Assembly (NCBI GenBank): GCA_027485695.1
Contig: JAIXQO010000008.1
Span: forward strand, 1-64,000
Length of the DNA: 64,000 nt
DNA from: Pseudomonadota bacterium
Lineage (GTDB): Bacteria > Bdellovibrionota > UBA1018
Direction: 5' to 3'
The notes beneath the pieces are model-generated. The model had not been told where the DNA came from. It did not search any database and worked only from the letters and a program-made list of their open reading frames with translations. The position numbers and the translations under genes are program-made. This document shows, piece by piece, positions 30,557 through 38,898 of the stretch (position 1 is its first letter; each line of letters opens with the position of its first letter).

Positions 30557-31918
30557 TCATGCGGCTTCGGCCTCCATATTCTTCACGTCAGCGCCGATGC
30601 GCTGGTAGTACGCGTTGCGCTTGTTCGCGTAACCGATGAACACGTTGCTATCGGCGTCCACGTTGTCGAACACCACGGGCTGGGGCTTGCCCTCGTGCTC
30701 GCGGAGAACCCGGCCCACGATCTGCTCGACATTGGCCATCGGCATAGCCAGCACGCACGCGTCCAGCCACGGGATATCCGTGCCCTCCCCCATCTTCTCG
30801 GGGGTGGCGAGGATCACGGGCTTTGCCGCAGCGGCGTCCAGCTTCTTGCCCGACATGGCACCATAGTAGTGCCCAAACGCGTTCGGGGACACGCCTTGCT
30901 TGATCAGCAGCGTCTCCAGCAGTTGCAGGTGGTCTGTCAGCTTCGAGAAGATCACCAGCCGCCGCTTGTTCTGGTGACACTTCAGGGCTTGATACACGAG
31001 CAGCCTGTTGCGGTGCGGGTCCTTGGCCATGTGCTTGAAGACGTGCCCGCATTTGCCGGGGCTGTGAGGCATCTTCTGCATCTTGCCATCGATCTTCCAT
31101 CGAGGCAGCTGCCACCCGGTGTTGTACCGCAGCACCTTGGGCTTCATCGGAACGCCCTTGGCCCGGACCAATACTGGCCCGATGTGCGCTTCGAACACGA
31201 CCTCTTTGCCATCGATACGCTTAGGGGTTGCACTGACACCTAGGCGCAGTCTGCTGGGGAACATGCCAGCGACCCGCCCGAACGTATCGGCCCCAAGACG
31301 GTGCACCTCGTCGAACAGCACAAACCCAAAGTACTGGCGTATGCCCACCGGGTACCGATCCGGGATTGCAAGTGATTGCAAGCTGGCGATCACGACCTTC
31401 TTGCCGAACACGTGGCACCGGTCCTGCTGGATGATACCGATATCGTCGGGCGTGAGCGTCGTGTGCTCCAACATGCGCTGCCGGGCTTGCTTGACCAGAT
31501 CATCCTTCGTGCAGACGATCAGCGCGGTGCGATCCACCTCAGCGATCAACTTGCCCATGACGACTGTCTTGCCGAACCCGGTCGGGGCTTCCAGCACGAA
31601 AGACCGCCCTGCGTTCAGATGCGCCAGTGCCTCTGGTACAACGCGAGCCTGCTCGTCGTTGCGAGGAACAAACTTCGACTGGATGCCAATCGAGTACCCG
31701 TCAACCCGGATATCGGCGTCTCCGGGAGGTATAGGACATACGGCCCGGGGTACGAAGATGGACCCGCCATCAGCGCTCTCCGTGTAAAGCTGGATTGGGT
31801 CGCCGAACCTGCTGGTTACGCTGAAACGCTCGCGGAGCACCGGTGAGTTCGGATACTGCGCGAGCGCTCCATACCGCTGCGGGTAGGCGTCGAGTGTCAG
31901 ACTGGAAGCTGCCCCCAC
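30557..31918 (-). CDS. SF2 DEAD/DEAH helicase, UvsW-like
   Basis: 453 residues. Walker A APTGFGKT (111-118), DEVH box (203-206), SATPKR (229-234), and a C-terminal domain with IVGRVLREHEG (arginine finger). This matches the phage UvsW/SSL2 group, which unwinds branched intermediates and drives recombination-dependent replication. A TTGCAA box (31366-31381) lies within the coding region. Confidence 0.88.
   Translation of the reverse strand: MGAASSLTLDAYPQRYGALAQYPNSPVLRERFSVTSRFGDPIQLYTESADGGSIFVPRAVCPIPPGDADIRVDGYSIGIQSKFVPRNDEQARVVPEALAHLNAGRSFVLEAPTGFGKTVVMGKLIAEVDRTALIVCTKDDLVKQARQRMLEHTTLTPDDIGIIQQDRCHVFGKKVVIASLQSLAIPDRYPVGIRQYFGFVLFDEVHRLGADTFGRVAGMFPSRLRLGVSATPKRIDGKEVVFEAHIGPVLVRAKGVPMKPKVLRYNTGWQLPRWKIDGKMQKMPHSPGKCGHVFKHMAKDPHRNRLLVYQALKCHQNKRRLVIFSKLTDHLQLLETLLIKQGVSPNAFGHYYGAMSGKKLDAAAAKPVILATPEKMGEGTDIPWLDACVLAMPMANVEQIVGRVLREHEGKPQPVVFDNVDADSNVFIGYANKRNAYYQRIGADVKNMEAEAA
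31366..31381 (-). promoter_or_regulatory. TTGCAA-GTGA-TTGCAA box inside a coding region
   Basis: Exact double box within the helicase gene, identical in the central four bases to the intergenic sites at 3188 and 26689. Confidence 0.45.
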
Positions 31919-31930
31919 GGCATATTGGCC

Positions 31931-32701
31931 TTAGCCAGCCATGCCGAGTTCAGCGTCGAGGTCCTTGGAGTTCCCCGTGCCGCCGATCTTGCCCATCGCG
32001 GTGCCCTTGATGCCGAGGCTCAGCAGCTGCGCCGCGTTGTAGTACGTGATTTCTTCGGAGAAATCCGCCGGGGTGGCCTCTTCGCCGTACTGCGCGGCCA
32101 GCTGGCTCAGCTTCTGCTTTTCGGTGACCTGAAACAGATCGCCGACGCTCGGAGCCTTGTCGTTCTGGCGCGAGACCTCGAAGGTACAGCCGACCAGCCC
32201 GCCCTGCTTGGACGCGATCTTCTGGAGGATGGCGAACGTCTGCTTCTTGGCGACGAACAGCTTGCGCTTGTCCTTCGCGATGTTGCCTGCGTTCGGCCCC
32301 TTCTGGATTTTGTACGGCGTGTGGTCGATCACCGTGAACCCGGCGACCAGCGCAGGCTTGCTGTCGCTGTTGGCGCAGATCGGGCAGGGTTCCTCGTGCG
32401 CGGTGCAGGGCAAGTTCTGCCAGCGACCGCCGACGTAGACCGTGTGCTCCATCCACATGGGCGGGTCCAGCATACCGTCGCTGTCGAGGTGCCCGTCAAG
32501 GAAGGTGATCATGAAGTCCTTGCCGCAGTCGCTTTCCGGGATACGGAAGCGCCACAGCTTGCCGCGCTCGGCGGCGGCTGCTTCTGCCTTGGCGGTTTCT
32601 TCTTGCAAAAGGGCCTTGGCTGCGGCCCCCGTCTTCATGAACGACATGCCGCTTTGCCCCTTGTTGCTGGGCGCGTCTGCGCCTCCGATAGTAACACCCA
32701 T
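31931..32701 (-). CDS. Phage single-stranded DNA-binding protein
   Basis: 256 residues. The pattern FMITFLDGHLD, WMEHTVYVGGRWQN and PCTAHEEPCPICANSDSK (one zinc ribbon) fits the phage ssDNA-binding group typified by gp32-like proteins. It would coat ssDNA in replication and recombination with RecA, primase and helicase around it. Start at 32701 with ribosome site AGGAG in a GTA/TAC stem. Confidence 0.7.
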   Translation of the reverse strand: MGVTIGGADAPSNKGQSGMSFMKTGAAAKALLQEETAKAEAAAAERGKLWRFRIPESDCGKDFMITFLDGHLDSDGMLDPPMWMEHTVYVGGRWQNLPCTAHEEPCPICANSDSKPALVAGFTVIDHTPYKIQKGPNAGNIAKDKRKLFVAKKQTFAILQKIASKQGGLVGCTFEVSRQNDKAPSVGDLFQVTEKQKLSQLAAQYGEEATPADFSEEITYYNAAQLLSLGIKGTAMGKIGGTGNSKDLDAELGMAG

Positions 32702-32750
32702 TTTCTGTATCTCCTACTGAGACGTTAAAGTGACCATCCGGTCGAGGGCC

Positions 32751-32778
32751 AATCTAGCCAGCCGGTACGCCATGTCAA
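32751..32778 (-). promoter_or_regulatory. Promoter TTGACA-16-TAGATT
   Basis: Consensus -35 TTGACA (32773-32778) with -10 TAGATT (32751-32756) preceded by GGC; drives the ssDNA-binding protein and genes after it. Confidence 0.55.
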
Positions 32779-32898
32779 TGGGAGATTATCGGGTAGGGTG
32801 CGCGGGGGCCGACCGGGAACCCCTAATCCACTGTCGCATAAAGAGGGCTTCCCCCCGCTGGTGCACAAGCCGACAGCTTCCCCCGCGCTGGGGACGAA
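32779..32898. repeat. Non-coding gap with a direct repeat
   Basis: No gene fits 32702-32898. Beyond the promoter it holds GCTTCCCCCCGCTGG (32847-32861) and GCTTCCCCCGCGCTGG (32876-32891) as direct repeats 29 bp apart, next to CTGTCG/CGACAG inverted elements. It could be an origin or regulatory region between primase and ssDNA-binding protein, but this is inference. Confidence 0.35.
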
Positions 32899-33897
32899 TT
32901 ACAGGATCAGGGGGTCAAGGTCAACGTACGTGCTGAGATACTCGGCCAGTTCTTCGGCGGGCATGCTACCCCCGTCTTCACCGACCGGCAGGTACACGTG
33001 CCGAACGATGCGCTTGGCACCGCCCTTCTTGGCGGCGTACTCGGCCCACTTGGTCACACGCCTGCGAGCAAGGTCACCGGCTTTGTCGCGGTCGAACAGC
33101 GTGACGATTTCGAACGCCGACTTCACGCGGTTCAGCGCAGCGTCCATCAGCCCCGCTTTCAGGTTCGAGACCACGTTGCGGTAGCACTGGTACGTGCGGA
33201 ACAGGTCGAACTTGCTTTCGGCGAACACGACAGGTTTTGTCCAGTCCACCAGATGCTCGCCAAGCCAGACTTCGGGGTTCACGCCCTTCAGCGTCGGGTG
33301 CGTGTAGGCGAGGTACTTCATTTCCTGCTCGGGATCGATGCTGCGCCCGTGCAGGCCATGGAGCCTGTGATCCCAACCCCGAACAGGTGTGCACACCCGC
33401 TTACGGAACGCGTCCCAGCGCAGGTCCCAATCGATGATCACCTGCTCGGGCACCGGACCACCTTTGCGGGTTTGCAAGTAGGCGTAGGCTTGCCCGCTGT
33501 CGAACACGCTGGGGAAGCTACTCAGCCAGCTTTCCGGGTACTGCGACACGCCATGGTGCGCCTGCTCTTCTTGTGTCAGCAGCGAGGGCAACCCGCCACC
33601 GTCCAGTTCCGAGTTGGCCAACCCCATCAGCGTCTTGAAATCGAGTTCGGCCTTGTGATGCTTGAGTTCGAGCAACAGCTGGATCAGGTCGCCCGACCAG
33701 TTGCACGAGAAGCAGTGCATCGACGACGTGCCTGCGGGGTCCACGTGGATACCGAAGCTTGGCGAACTGTCCGTGCCGTTCTGGTGCTCCCACGGCGCGA
33801 GGGGACAACAGATATGCACGTAGCCGCCAGCGTTGGGGGGCTTGATCTGATCGGACCCCAGCAGCTTGCCTACGGTGTACGCTTGGTCTTTGTCCAA
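32899..33897 (-). CDS. DNA primase (zinc finger plus TOPRIM)
   Basis: 332 residues. N-terminal zinc finger CHC2-like (HICCPLAPWEHQ and HCFSCNWSGD), then a TOPRIM core with VVFAESKFDLF and VTLFDRDKAG (acidic metal ligands). It synthesises RNA primers for lagging-strand replication. Short compared with bacterial DnaG, like other phage primases without a helicase-binding domain. Confidence 0.88.
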   Translation of the reverse strand: MDKDQAYTVGKLLGSDQIKPPNAGGYVHICCPLAPWEHQNGTDSSPSFGIHVDPAGTSSMHCFSCNWSGDLIQLLLELKHHKAELDFKTLMGLANSELDGGGLPSLLTQEEQAHHGVSQYPESWLSSFPSVFDSGQAYAYLQTRKGGPVPEQVIIDWDLRWDAFRKRVCTPVRGWDHRLHGLHGRSIDPEQEMKYLAYTHPTLKGVNPEVWLGEHLVDWTKPVVFAESKFDLFRTYQCYRNVVSNLKAGLMDAALNRVKSAFEIVTLFDRDKAGDLARRRVTKWAEYAAKKGGAKRIVRHVYLPVGEDGGSMPAEELAEYLSTYVDLDPLIL

Positions 33898-33914
33898 TGC
33901 GGCGTTCCTTGGGC

Positions 33915-34262
33915 TTACTCGCCGCTGGGGTCGATCCTGTTGAGCAGCGACCAGCAGCGTTCGGACATGCGGAAGTTGGCGACGTTGCCCGCCACCCAGC
34001 GCACGTAGTTCGGGTCGAGGCGGATCACGTCTTCGAGCGGCGTGCCCGAGTACTTGCGGAACGGCAGCTGGGTATGCAGTTCGAACTCCAACGGCATGCG
34101 CATGTAGCTACGAGCCTGCACTTCGACGAACTTGCTGATCGTCGTGTCCCGCGCCGCCAGCACGCCATCAAGGTCCTCGAACAACGCCTTGGGAAGCGTG
34201 ATGCTGACGGTGACGGTTTCCGCTTCGGCCTTGGGCTTACGGTTGCGTGCTCGCAGCTTCAT
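33915..34262 (-). CDS. Ribbon-helix-helix protein with an ExoX-C-like tail
   Basis: 115 residues. Residues about 10-45 (ETVTVSITLPKALFEDLDGV) form an Arc/MetJ-type ribbon-helix-helix; the C-terminus (LPFRKYSGTPLEDVIRLDPN) resembles the small domain at the end of ExoX-type proteins. Ribbon-helix-helix dimers bind short repeats about one helical turn apart, so this is a good candidate to bind the TTGCAA-N4-TTGCAA boxes. ATGA overlap with the Tad2-like gene. Confidence 0.65.
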   Translation of the reverse strand: MKLRARNRKPKAEAETVTVSITLPKALFEDLDGVLAARDTTISKFVEVQARSYMRMPLEFELHTQLPFRKYSGTPLEDVIRLDPNYVRWVAGNVANFRMSERCWSLLNRIDPSGE

Positions 34263-34540
34263 GGCAGCACGTGCCAGTCTTCTGCAAGCAGGTCCGTCTG
34301 ACTGGCCAGCCACGGCACCAGCGTGCCCTGCGCGGTGAACATGTCGATATGCGGCTGGTACGTGATCGTCTTGCCGACCAGTTCGGGCGCGGCCTGTCCA
34401 AGGGGCCGGTCTGCCGAAACCGGGATATTGCTGCCGGGGATCAGGATCAGGAACATGCTGTTCGTGCCGTTCCACCCTGCGCGGGCAACCCGCTTGTTGG
34501 TCTTGAGCGCGTCCAGTGCGCCGCCGAAATTCATCATCAT
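34259..34540 (-). CDS. tad2: Tad2-family (DUF2829) anti-Thoeris protein
   Basis: 93 residues. Opens MMMNFGGALDALK, then KRVARAGWNG, MFLILIPGSN, ITYQPHIDM and VPWLASQTDLLAEDW, the signature of DUF2829/Tad2. Known members sequester the cyclic ADP-ribose signal of the bacterial Thoeris immune system and so let the phage escape abortive infection. Function here is inferred from family. Start chosen from MVMMM by ribosome spacing (AAGGAG hairpin AGC/GCT). Confidence 0.8.
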   Translation of the reverse strand: MMMNFGGALDALKTNKRVARAGWNGTNSMFLILIPGSNIPVSADRPLGQAAPELVGKTITYQPHIDMFTAQGTLVPWLASQTDLLAEDWHVLP

Positions 34541-34571
34541 GACCATAGCCTCCTTGCTGTTCAGGTCCGTA

Positions 34572-35174
34572 TTACTTGTCGAGCATCTTGCCCGAGCGGC
34601 TGGTGCGTTCGACGCCGAGCACCGTTTCGCGCTGGGGCTGCGTCAGGTACTTGTCCAGATCGCCCAGCTTGATTTCGGCCAGCGACAGGAACTGCTCTGC
34701 GCCGAGCATTTCGATGATCTTGGCCTTGCCGCCCTCGATGATGTACCGCGACGTGCCCTTCTTGCCCAGCTGGTACATGTGCGACGCGCCGTGGAACACG
34801 ACTTCGGCGTCCGGTGCGGCGAGGTCGCCGAGCGTCTGGAAGCGCTCCTTGAGGGCCTTGAGGCGGTCGGCCTTTTCGGTCTTGGTCAGCTGCGCCTTGA
34901 GTTCGGCTTCCCACGCCAGCAGTTCGGCGAGTTCGTCCACCTCGCTATCGATCACCGGGCCGGTCTTGGGGTCCTCGCTGACCTGCGGAGCGTCCGCGTC
35001 ATGCCCGTCTTCGACTTCGGCATCGTCAGCCAGCTGCGTGAGGGCCTGCACGGCGTCGGCCTGAATATCGCCGGTCAGCAGCTGATCGAGCGTGACCTTC
35101 TCGGTCTTGCCGGTGCTGGCGTCGTTGAGTGCTTCGGCAGTTGCCGGGGTGTGGTCACCGATCTTGACGGGCAT
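34572..35174 (-). CDS. Acidic hypothetical protein, first gene of a unit
   Basis: 200 residues from MPVKIGDHTP. The first half is acidic and likely disordered (DDAEVEDGHDADAP), followed by helices (ELAELLAWEAELKAQL) and a small beta-rich domain. Unknown. Ribosome hairpin CGTC-AAGGAG-GACG (35177-35190), promoter 35213-35241. Confidence 0.65.
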   Translation of the reverse strand: MPVKIGDHTPATAEALNDASTGKTEKVTLDQLLTGDIQADAVQALTQLADDAEVEDGHDADAPQVSEDPKTGPVIDSEVDELAELLAWEAELKAQLTKTEKADRLKALKERFQTLGDLAAPDAEVVFHGASHMYQLGKKGTSRYIIEGGKAKIIEMLGAEQFLSLAEIKLGDLDKYLTQPQRETVLGVERTSRSGKMLDK

Positions 35175-35176
35175 GT

Positions 35177-35190
35177 CGTCCTCCTTGACG
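35177..35190 (-). promoter_or_regulatory. Shine-Dalgarno hairpin CGTC-AAGGAG-GACG
   Basis: Compensatory variant: outer pair C-G, G-C instead of GATC. Confidence 0.6.
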
Positions 35191-35212
35191 TAGTGGGTTT
35201 GGGTACTCTTCA

Positions 35213-35241
35213 ACTCTGCCACGTTAGAGCACTGCTGACAA
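35213..35241 (-). promoter_or_regulatory. Promoter TTGTCA-17-CAGAGT
   Basis: -35 35236-35241, -10 35213-35218 after ACGTGG. Confidence 0.55.
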
Positions 35242-35631
35242 GTCCCGGCCCTGCTTATACCACCGGTGCAGCGTCGATTTCGGAATGCCACTTTCTCGCG
35301 CCCAATCCGTCAAGTTCTGGGTCTTACCCTTGTGCGTGAACTGGATCACGTTGCTGCGGTTGCGGGATTGTTCGAGAGGCGTTGCCCACTTGCAATTGTC
35401 AGGCTCATAGTCTCCGTCGTTGTTCACTCGCTCAAGGGACAGGCCAGCGGGCTTGAGGCCCATGTCAGCAAGGAAGTTCTCGAACTTGCGCCAGCGTTCG
35501 CAGACCTTGATCCCCCGAGCGCCGTAGCGCGGGTACTCCTTGGACTTTGGGTTGGTGCAACGCTGGATCATCTGACCCCACGTGGTGTACGTCGGCGTCC
35601 CGAACATTCCGTGCTTGGTATTACCGTGCAT
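35224..35631 (-). CDS. HNH-like homing endonuclease candidate
   Basis: 135 residues. TWGQMIQRCTNPKSKEYPRY, GIKVCERW and the hallmark YEPDNCKWAT...QSRNRSN match phage HNH-type homing endonucleases; the C-terminus (TDWARESGIPKSTLHRW) is a helix-turn-helix like the DNA-reading module of such enzymes. The usual catalytic His pair is not obvious. Directly follows the replicative helicase gene, so it may have moved in as a selfish element. Confidence 0.65.
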   Translation of the reverse strand: MHGNTKHGMFGTPTYTTWGQMIQRCTNPKSKEYPRYGARGIKVCERWRKFENFLADMGLKPAGLSLERVNNDGDYEPDNCKWATPLEQSRNRSNVIQFTHKGKTQNLTDWARESGIPKSTLHRWYKQGRDLSAVL

Positions 35632-36926
35632 CAGGGCTTCAACTCCACCTGTTTAGGGTCAATGGATGCTGAAGTCACAGTATCAGTTGTCTCCGAAAAG
35701 TCCATCAGGAAAAAATCCCAATTCACGTGGAACTCCCCTGTCTCGCCATTGCGGCCCTTCAGGATCGAGATTTTGCGCCGGTACAGCTTCTCGACGTTGT
35801 TGTCCGTGTCCTCGTCGAACAGGCCCGCCACCACGGTGCTGACCTGCCCGATAACGTCCGAGTACCCAATGTGCTGCAAGCCCGGCTTCTCGCCCTTCTT
35901 GAGTTTCGAGACTTCCCGCCCGAACTGCCACGTGCAGAACGTAGGCACACCCAAGCTGGTGGCCACGTCACGCTTGAGGCGGTTGGCGTTGATCGCCACC
36001 GCGTCGTACATGTTCCGCGAGCCGTCTGCTGTGAGCATGTACGCCCCATCGACAAAGCACGCCCCGGCTTTGACCTGCTGCACGAGCGCCACCACGTCGT
36101 CCGCACTGGCGGTCAGGTTCCCGTCCACCACGATGAAGGGCGGCATGTCCGACGCTTCGAGTTTCTCCAGCTTGGACTTGATGTTCTTCTTCGGGTTCGA
36201 CGCGCTGAACAGGTTCGGCAGCATGCCGGTCGCAAAGAAGTTCATCGGGGTCTTGGTATACATGGCGGTCAAGCGCTCCATGACGATGCTGGCGCTCATT
36301 TCCATGGACACGAACACGATGGGCACTTTGGTCTTCTGCCAGACGTACAGCGCGATCCAGAGCAGGAGCCACGTCTTGCCCAGCCCCGGGCGGCCCACAA
36401 GGGATATCAGGTCACCGGCCCAGATACCGCCGCCCTGCTGGTCCATGTACGGCCAGCCCCACGAAACGCCTTGGTCGATCAGCGCCCACTTGGATACCAT
36501 TTGCGGGTACGCCGTGCTCGCCGCGTGCTTGAAGTCGTGTATCTTCGGGGCGATCTGGTTGTGCTGCACTTCGCGTACAGCGTCGGTCAGGATGCCCCAT
36601 GCTTTCATGGGGTCATCCACGAAGTGCTTCTGCGCTTCGGCGACCATCAGTTTCATGCTGCGCTGAACGTACGTCTGCGCAAGTTTCTCGTGGAGGAACT
36701 TCGGATCAGTGGTCTCTTTCGAGAGCGCTTCCCCGGTTTCGGCTTCGGTGAGTTCGATGCTCGGCAGGGTGCCGGTGAGCGTCACGTAGCCCTTGACGAA
36801 CGCGTACAAGTCTTCCGCGCCCGGCTCCAGCGCGAACATGTGATCCAGCTTCCCGAACTTGAGGTACTGAGCCGTATCCCCGTCCCGAATACACGCGGCC
36901 AGAAACCGCGAACCGTAGCTTGCCAT
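35631..36926 (-). CDS. DnaB-type replicative DNA helicase
   Basis: 431 residues. N-terminal helical domain (1-150), then RecA-like core with Walker A GRPGLGKT (178-185), VFVSMEMSAS, and PFIVVDG acidic strand. Forms a ring that unwinds the fork and works with the primase at 32899. A later QFGREVSKLKKG fits motif H4. The stop is followed immediately by the HNH-like gene. Confidence 0.88.
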   Translation of the reverse strand: MASYGSRFLAACIRDGDTAQYLKFGKLDHMFALEPGAEDLYAFVKGYVTLTGTLPSIELTEAETGEALSKETTDPKFLHEKLAQTYVQRSMKLMVAEAQKHFVDDPMKAWGILTDAVREVQHNQIAPKIHDFKHAASTAYPQMVSKWALIDQGVSWGWPYMDQQGGGIWAGDLISLVGRPGLGKTWLLLWIALYVWQKTKVPIVFVSMEMSASIVMERLTAMYTKTPMNFFATGMLPNLFSASNPKKNIKSKLEKLEASDMPPFIVVDGNLTASADDVVALVQQVKAGACFVDGAYMLTADGSRNMYDAVAINANRLKRDVATSLGVPTFCTWQFGREVSKLKKGEKPGLQHIGYSDVIGQVSTVVAGLFDEDTDNNVEKLYRRKISILKGRNGETGEFHVNWDFFLMDFSETTDTVTSASIDPKQVELKP

Positions 36927-36935
36927 ATACCCGCC

Positions 36936-37160
36936 CTATACTGTTTTCTTGTCGGCTTGAGCCTGCGCGTGCAGGTCCTGCTTGTGCTTTGCAATTGATT
37001 GCACGCGTCGCATGAAATTCACGACCCGCTGGCCTTGTGCGTGTGCACGCTCTGGATCGGTTGGCGTACCCAGCGCGACGATCACGCCATCGCGGAGGAT
37101 CAACACCTGCTTCTTGCCGCCCATCGTAACGGTCGGTGTCTGATAGCCCCATTGCGCCAT
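36936..37160 (-). CDS. Small hypothetical protein
   Basis: 74 residues from MAQWGYQTPTVTMG; beta-rich start, Gln/Ala/Lys-rich C-terminus. A TTGCAA box (36989-37004) lies inside. Upstream of the helicase gene and downstream of the loader-like gene. Unknown. Confidence 0.55.
   Translation of the reverse strand: MAQWGYQTPTVTMGGKKQVLILRDGVIVALGTPTDPERAHAQGQRVVNFMRRVQSIAKHKQDLHAQAQADKKTV
36989..37004 (-). promoter_or_regulatory. TTGCAA-TTGA-TTGCAC box inside a coding region
   Basis: Near-perfect double box in the small gene preceding the helicase. A TATAGG hexamer 30 bp downstream might act as a -10 but its -35 is poor. Confidence 0.4.
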
Positions 37161-37176
37161 GTGTGCCCCCTCGCTG

Positions 37177-37782
37177 TCAGACCTTGAAGCTTTGCGCGAT
37201 TTCGACCGCCACGCTCGGGAACTTACCATGCGCTTTCAGGTCGGCGAGTTCCACGCCGAGATACACGCTGGTCGGCAACCCGTCTTTGGCCCGGTCCTTG
37301 ATGAACGCGATCAGTTCCTTGCGGTCCCAATCCGAGAACGTCTGAATGTACTCGGGCAGAATGAAATCCGGGCACAGGATCGCCGTGCCCTCGACGGTGC
37401 CTGTAGCTTTGCGCTCGGCCAGTATCTCGTGGATCGTCAGCACCCGTGCGTCCACGATGTTGCGCAGTAGCTTGGCCACCATCTGCCGCATGCGGTCGTG
37501 GATATGCTTGGTCCCGGCTGGGTAGCAGATACCTAGCTTGCTCATGGACCATGTGTGGGTCTTGGCGTACGCAACTACTGCTTGCGCCCATTGCAGTTCC
37601 ATCGGGCTGAGCAGATCGGGCGCAGTCGGTTCCCAGATCAGGCTCTTGTATCGCTCGCCAAGACCGGCCCGGGACGCGATGCTGTCGATGTTCATCACCA
37701 AGCGCAGGTGGTCGCTCGGGTTCAACACCCCCGAACTCCACACCGGGCTGCTTCCGTCAAACTGCGGCTGGTACAGGGTCAT
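37177..37782 (-). CDS. Hypothetical replication-region protein
   Basis: 201 residues, mostly helical, no motif recognised. Position between an initiator-like gene and the helicase suggests a helicase-loader or replication accessory role, by context only. ATGA overlap with the upstream gene. Confidence 0.6.
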   Translation of the reverse strand: MTLYQPQFDGSSPVWSSGVLNPSDHLRLVMNIDSIASRAGLGERYKSLIWEPTAPDLLSPMELQWAQAVVAYAKTHTWSMSKLGICYPAGTKHIHDRMRQMVAKLLRNIVDARVLTIHEILAERKATGTVEGTAILCPDFILPEYIQTFSDWDRKELIAFIKDRAKDGLPTSVYLGVELADLKAHGKFPSVAVEIAQSFKV

Positions 37783-38819
37783 TCGAAGTCTCCCGACAAG
37801 AACGCGTCAGCAGCGCTTGGGGTCGTGGCTGTCACACTGGTTTCGGATTTCTGATCCTCTGTGACATGTGTGCCATGTGCCGCACCAGAGCCGCCATGCT
37901 CGATCCAGTAACCATACGCCTCAAGGGCGTGCTTGCACAAGTCGCCTATGTTAGGGCGCTCGCCTTTGATGGTGAGATTGTGCGTGATCTTGGCGTCTGC
38001 GCAGAATGCGCCCCAGCCAGAAACGATCCCGAAGACAAAATCCAAAATCTGGTGATCAGTCGCGCCCTCGTCCCGCAAGCGCATCATGATCTTCTTGCTC
38101 ATGCCCGCCCGCGCCATGTTCCACGAGCACGGCGTGATCTTGTACTCCAGCCGGTACGCATCGCAGAACGCGTCGAACAGCACCTGCGGGCTTAGTGGCT
38201 TGGACGCATGGGCGCTCGCTTTCTTCACCTTACCGAGTGCCAACGCTGACGCTATGCTCGCGCCCGCGCTCTTGTTCTTGAGCATGCTCGCGCCGTAACC
38301 CGGCTGTCCCTTGGTTGGCTTATCATCGTGATCGCTGCTCACGCTGGCGTTCCCTTCCTCTTCCTGTGGGGTGCTTGATCCCGCTTCTGCGCAGCTTTCC
38401 TCGGTGGCCGGTGTTATGGCTCCCTGAGAACTACTGATAACTTCCTGCTTAATGTACTTCCCATTTTGGGCAGTACCAACTTCCTGATCCGGGCAGTCCG
38501 TACTTCCCATTTCGGGAAGTACAGAGTTCCCAAGTCTGATCCAGAGAACCGGCCCCAAATTGTGCCGATAGGGGTGCCTGTGACGCTCTGTGAGCAGCAC
38601 CCCGCGCCTGCGAAGGTGGGATATGAGGTTCCAAATCGTCTTGTCAGCCAGATCGCAGCCGTGCGCCCGAAACTCTTCGGCGGTCTGGATCAACCACACG
38701 TGTCCATCGCGTTCGGTCTTGGCTTTCGGGTACCAGAACTCGATCACCTTCAGGATCGCGCGCTCGCCTTTGGTCTGGGCGTACTGCGTCAGGTTCAGTT
38801 TCGTTGCTGTATCGGCCAT
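37779..38819 (-). CDS. Putative replication initiator (winged helix, lambda O-like layout)
   Basis: 346 residues from MADTATKLNL. Residues about 15-90 look like a winged helix (AILKVIEFWYPKA, DLADKTIWNLISHLRRRGVL), followed by a long Ser/Thr/Glu-rich linker and a C-terminal domain (MLRD...ILDFVFGIVSGW). This is the order of phage initiator proteins that bind the origin and recruit helicase loader. Not proven. Confidence 0.6.
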   Translation of the reverse strand: MADTATKLNLTQYAQTKGERAILKVIEFWYPKAKTERDGHVWLIQTAEEFRAHGCDLADKTIWNLISHLRRRGVLLTERHRHPYRHNLGPVLWIRLGNSVLPEMGSTDCPDQEVGTAQNGKYIKQEVISSSQGAITPATEESCAEAGSSTPQEEEGNASVSSDHDDKPTKGQPGYGASMLKNKSAGASIASALALGKVKKASAHASKPLSPQVLFDAFCDAYRLEYKITPCSWNMARAGMSKKIMMRLRDEGATDHQILDFVFGIVSGWGAFCADAKITHNLTIKGERPNIGDLCKHALEAYGYWIEHGGSGAAHGTHVTEDQKSETSVTATTPSAADAFLSGDFE

Positions 38820-38854
38820 GTAGCACCCCGCCCGGTGTGCGCCCCCGTAAAGAC

Positions 38855-38888
38855 AAAAAGACCCGGGCGAGGGCGCACCCGGGTCTTT
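38855..38888 (-). terminator. Strong rho-independent terminator
   Basis: Minus-strand AAAGACCCGGG pairs with CCCGGGTCTTT (38878-38888 with 38857-38867), then TTTTT. It lies 11 bp after the stop at 38899 and separates the replication genes from those upstream. Confidence 0.85.
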
Positions 38889-38898
38889 CGTTCGACGA

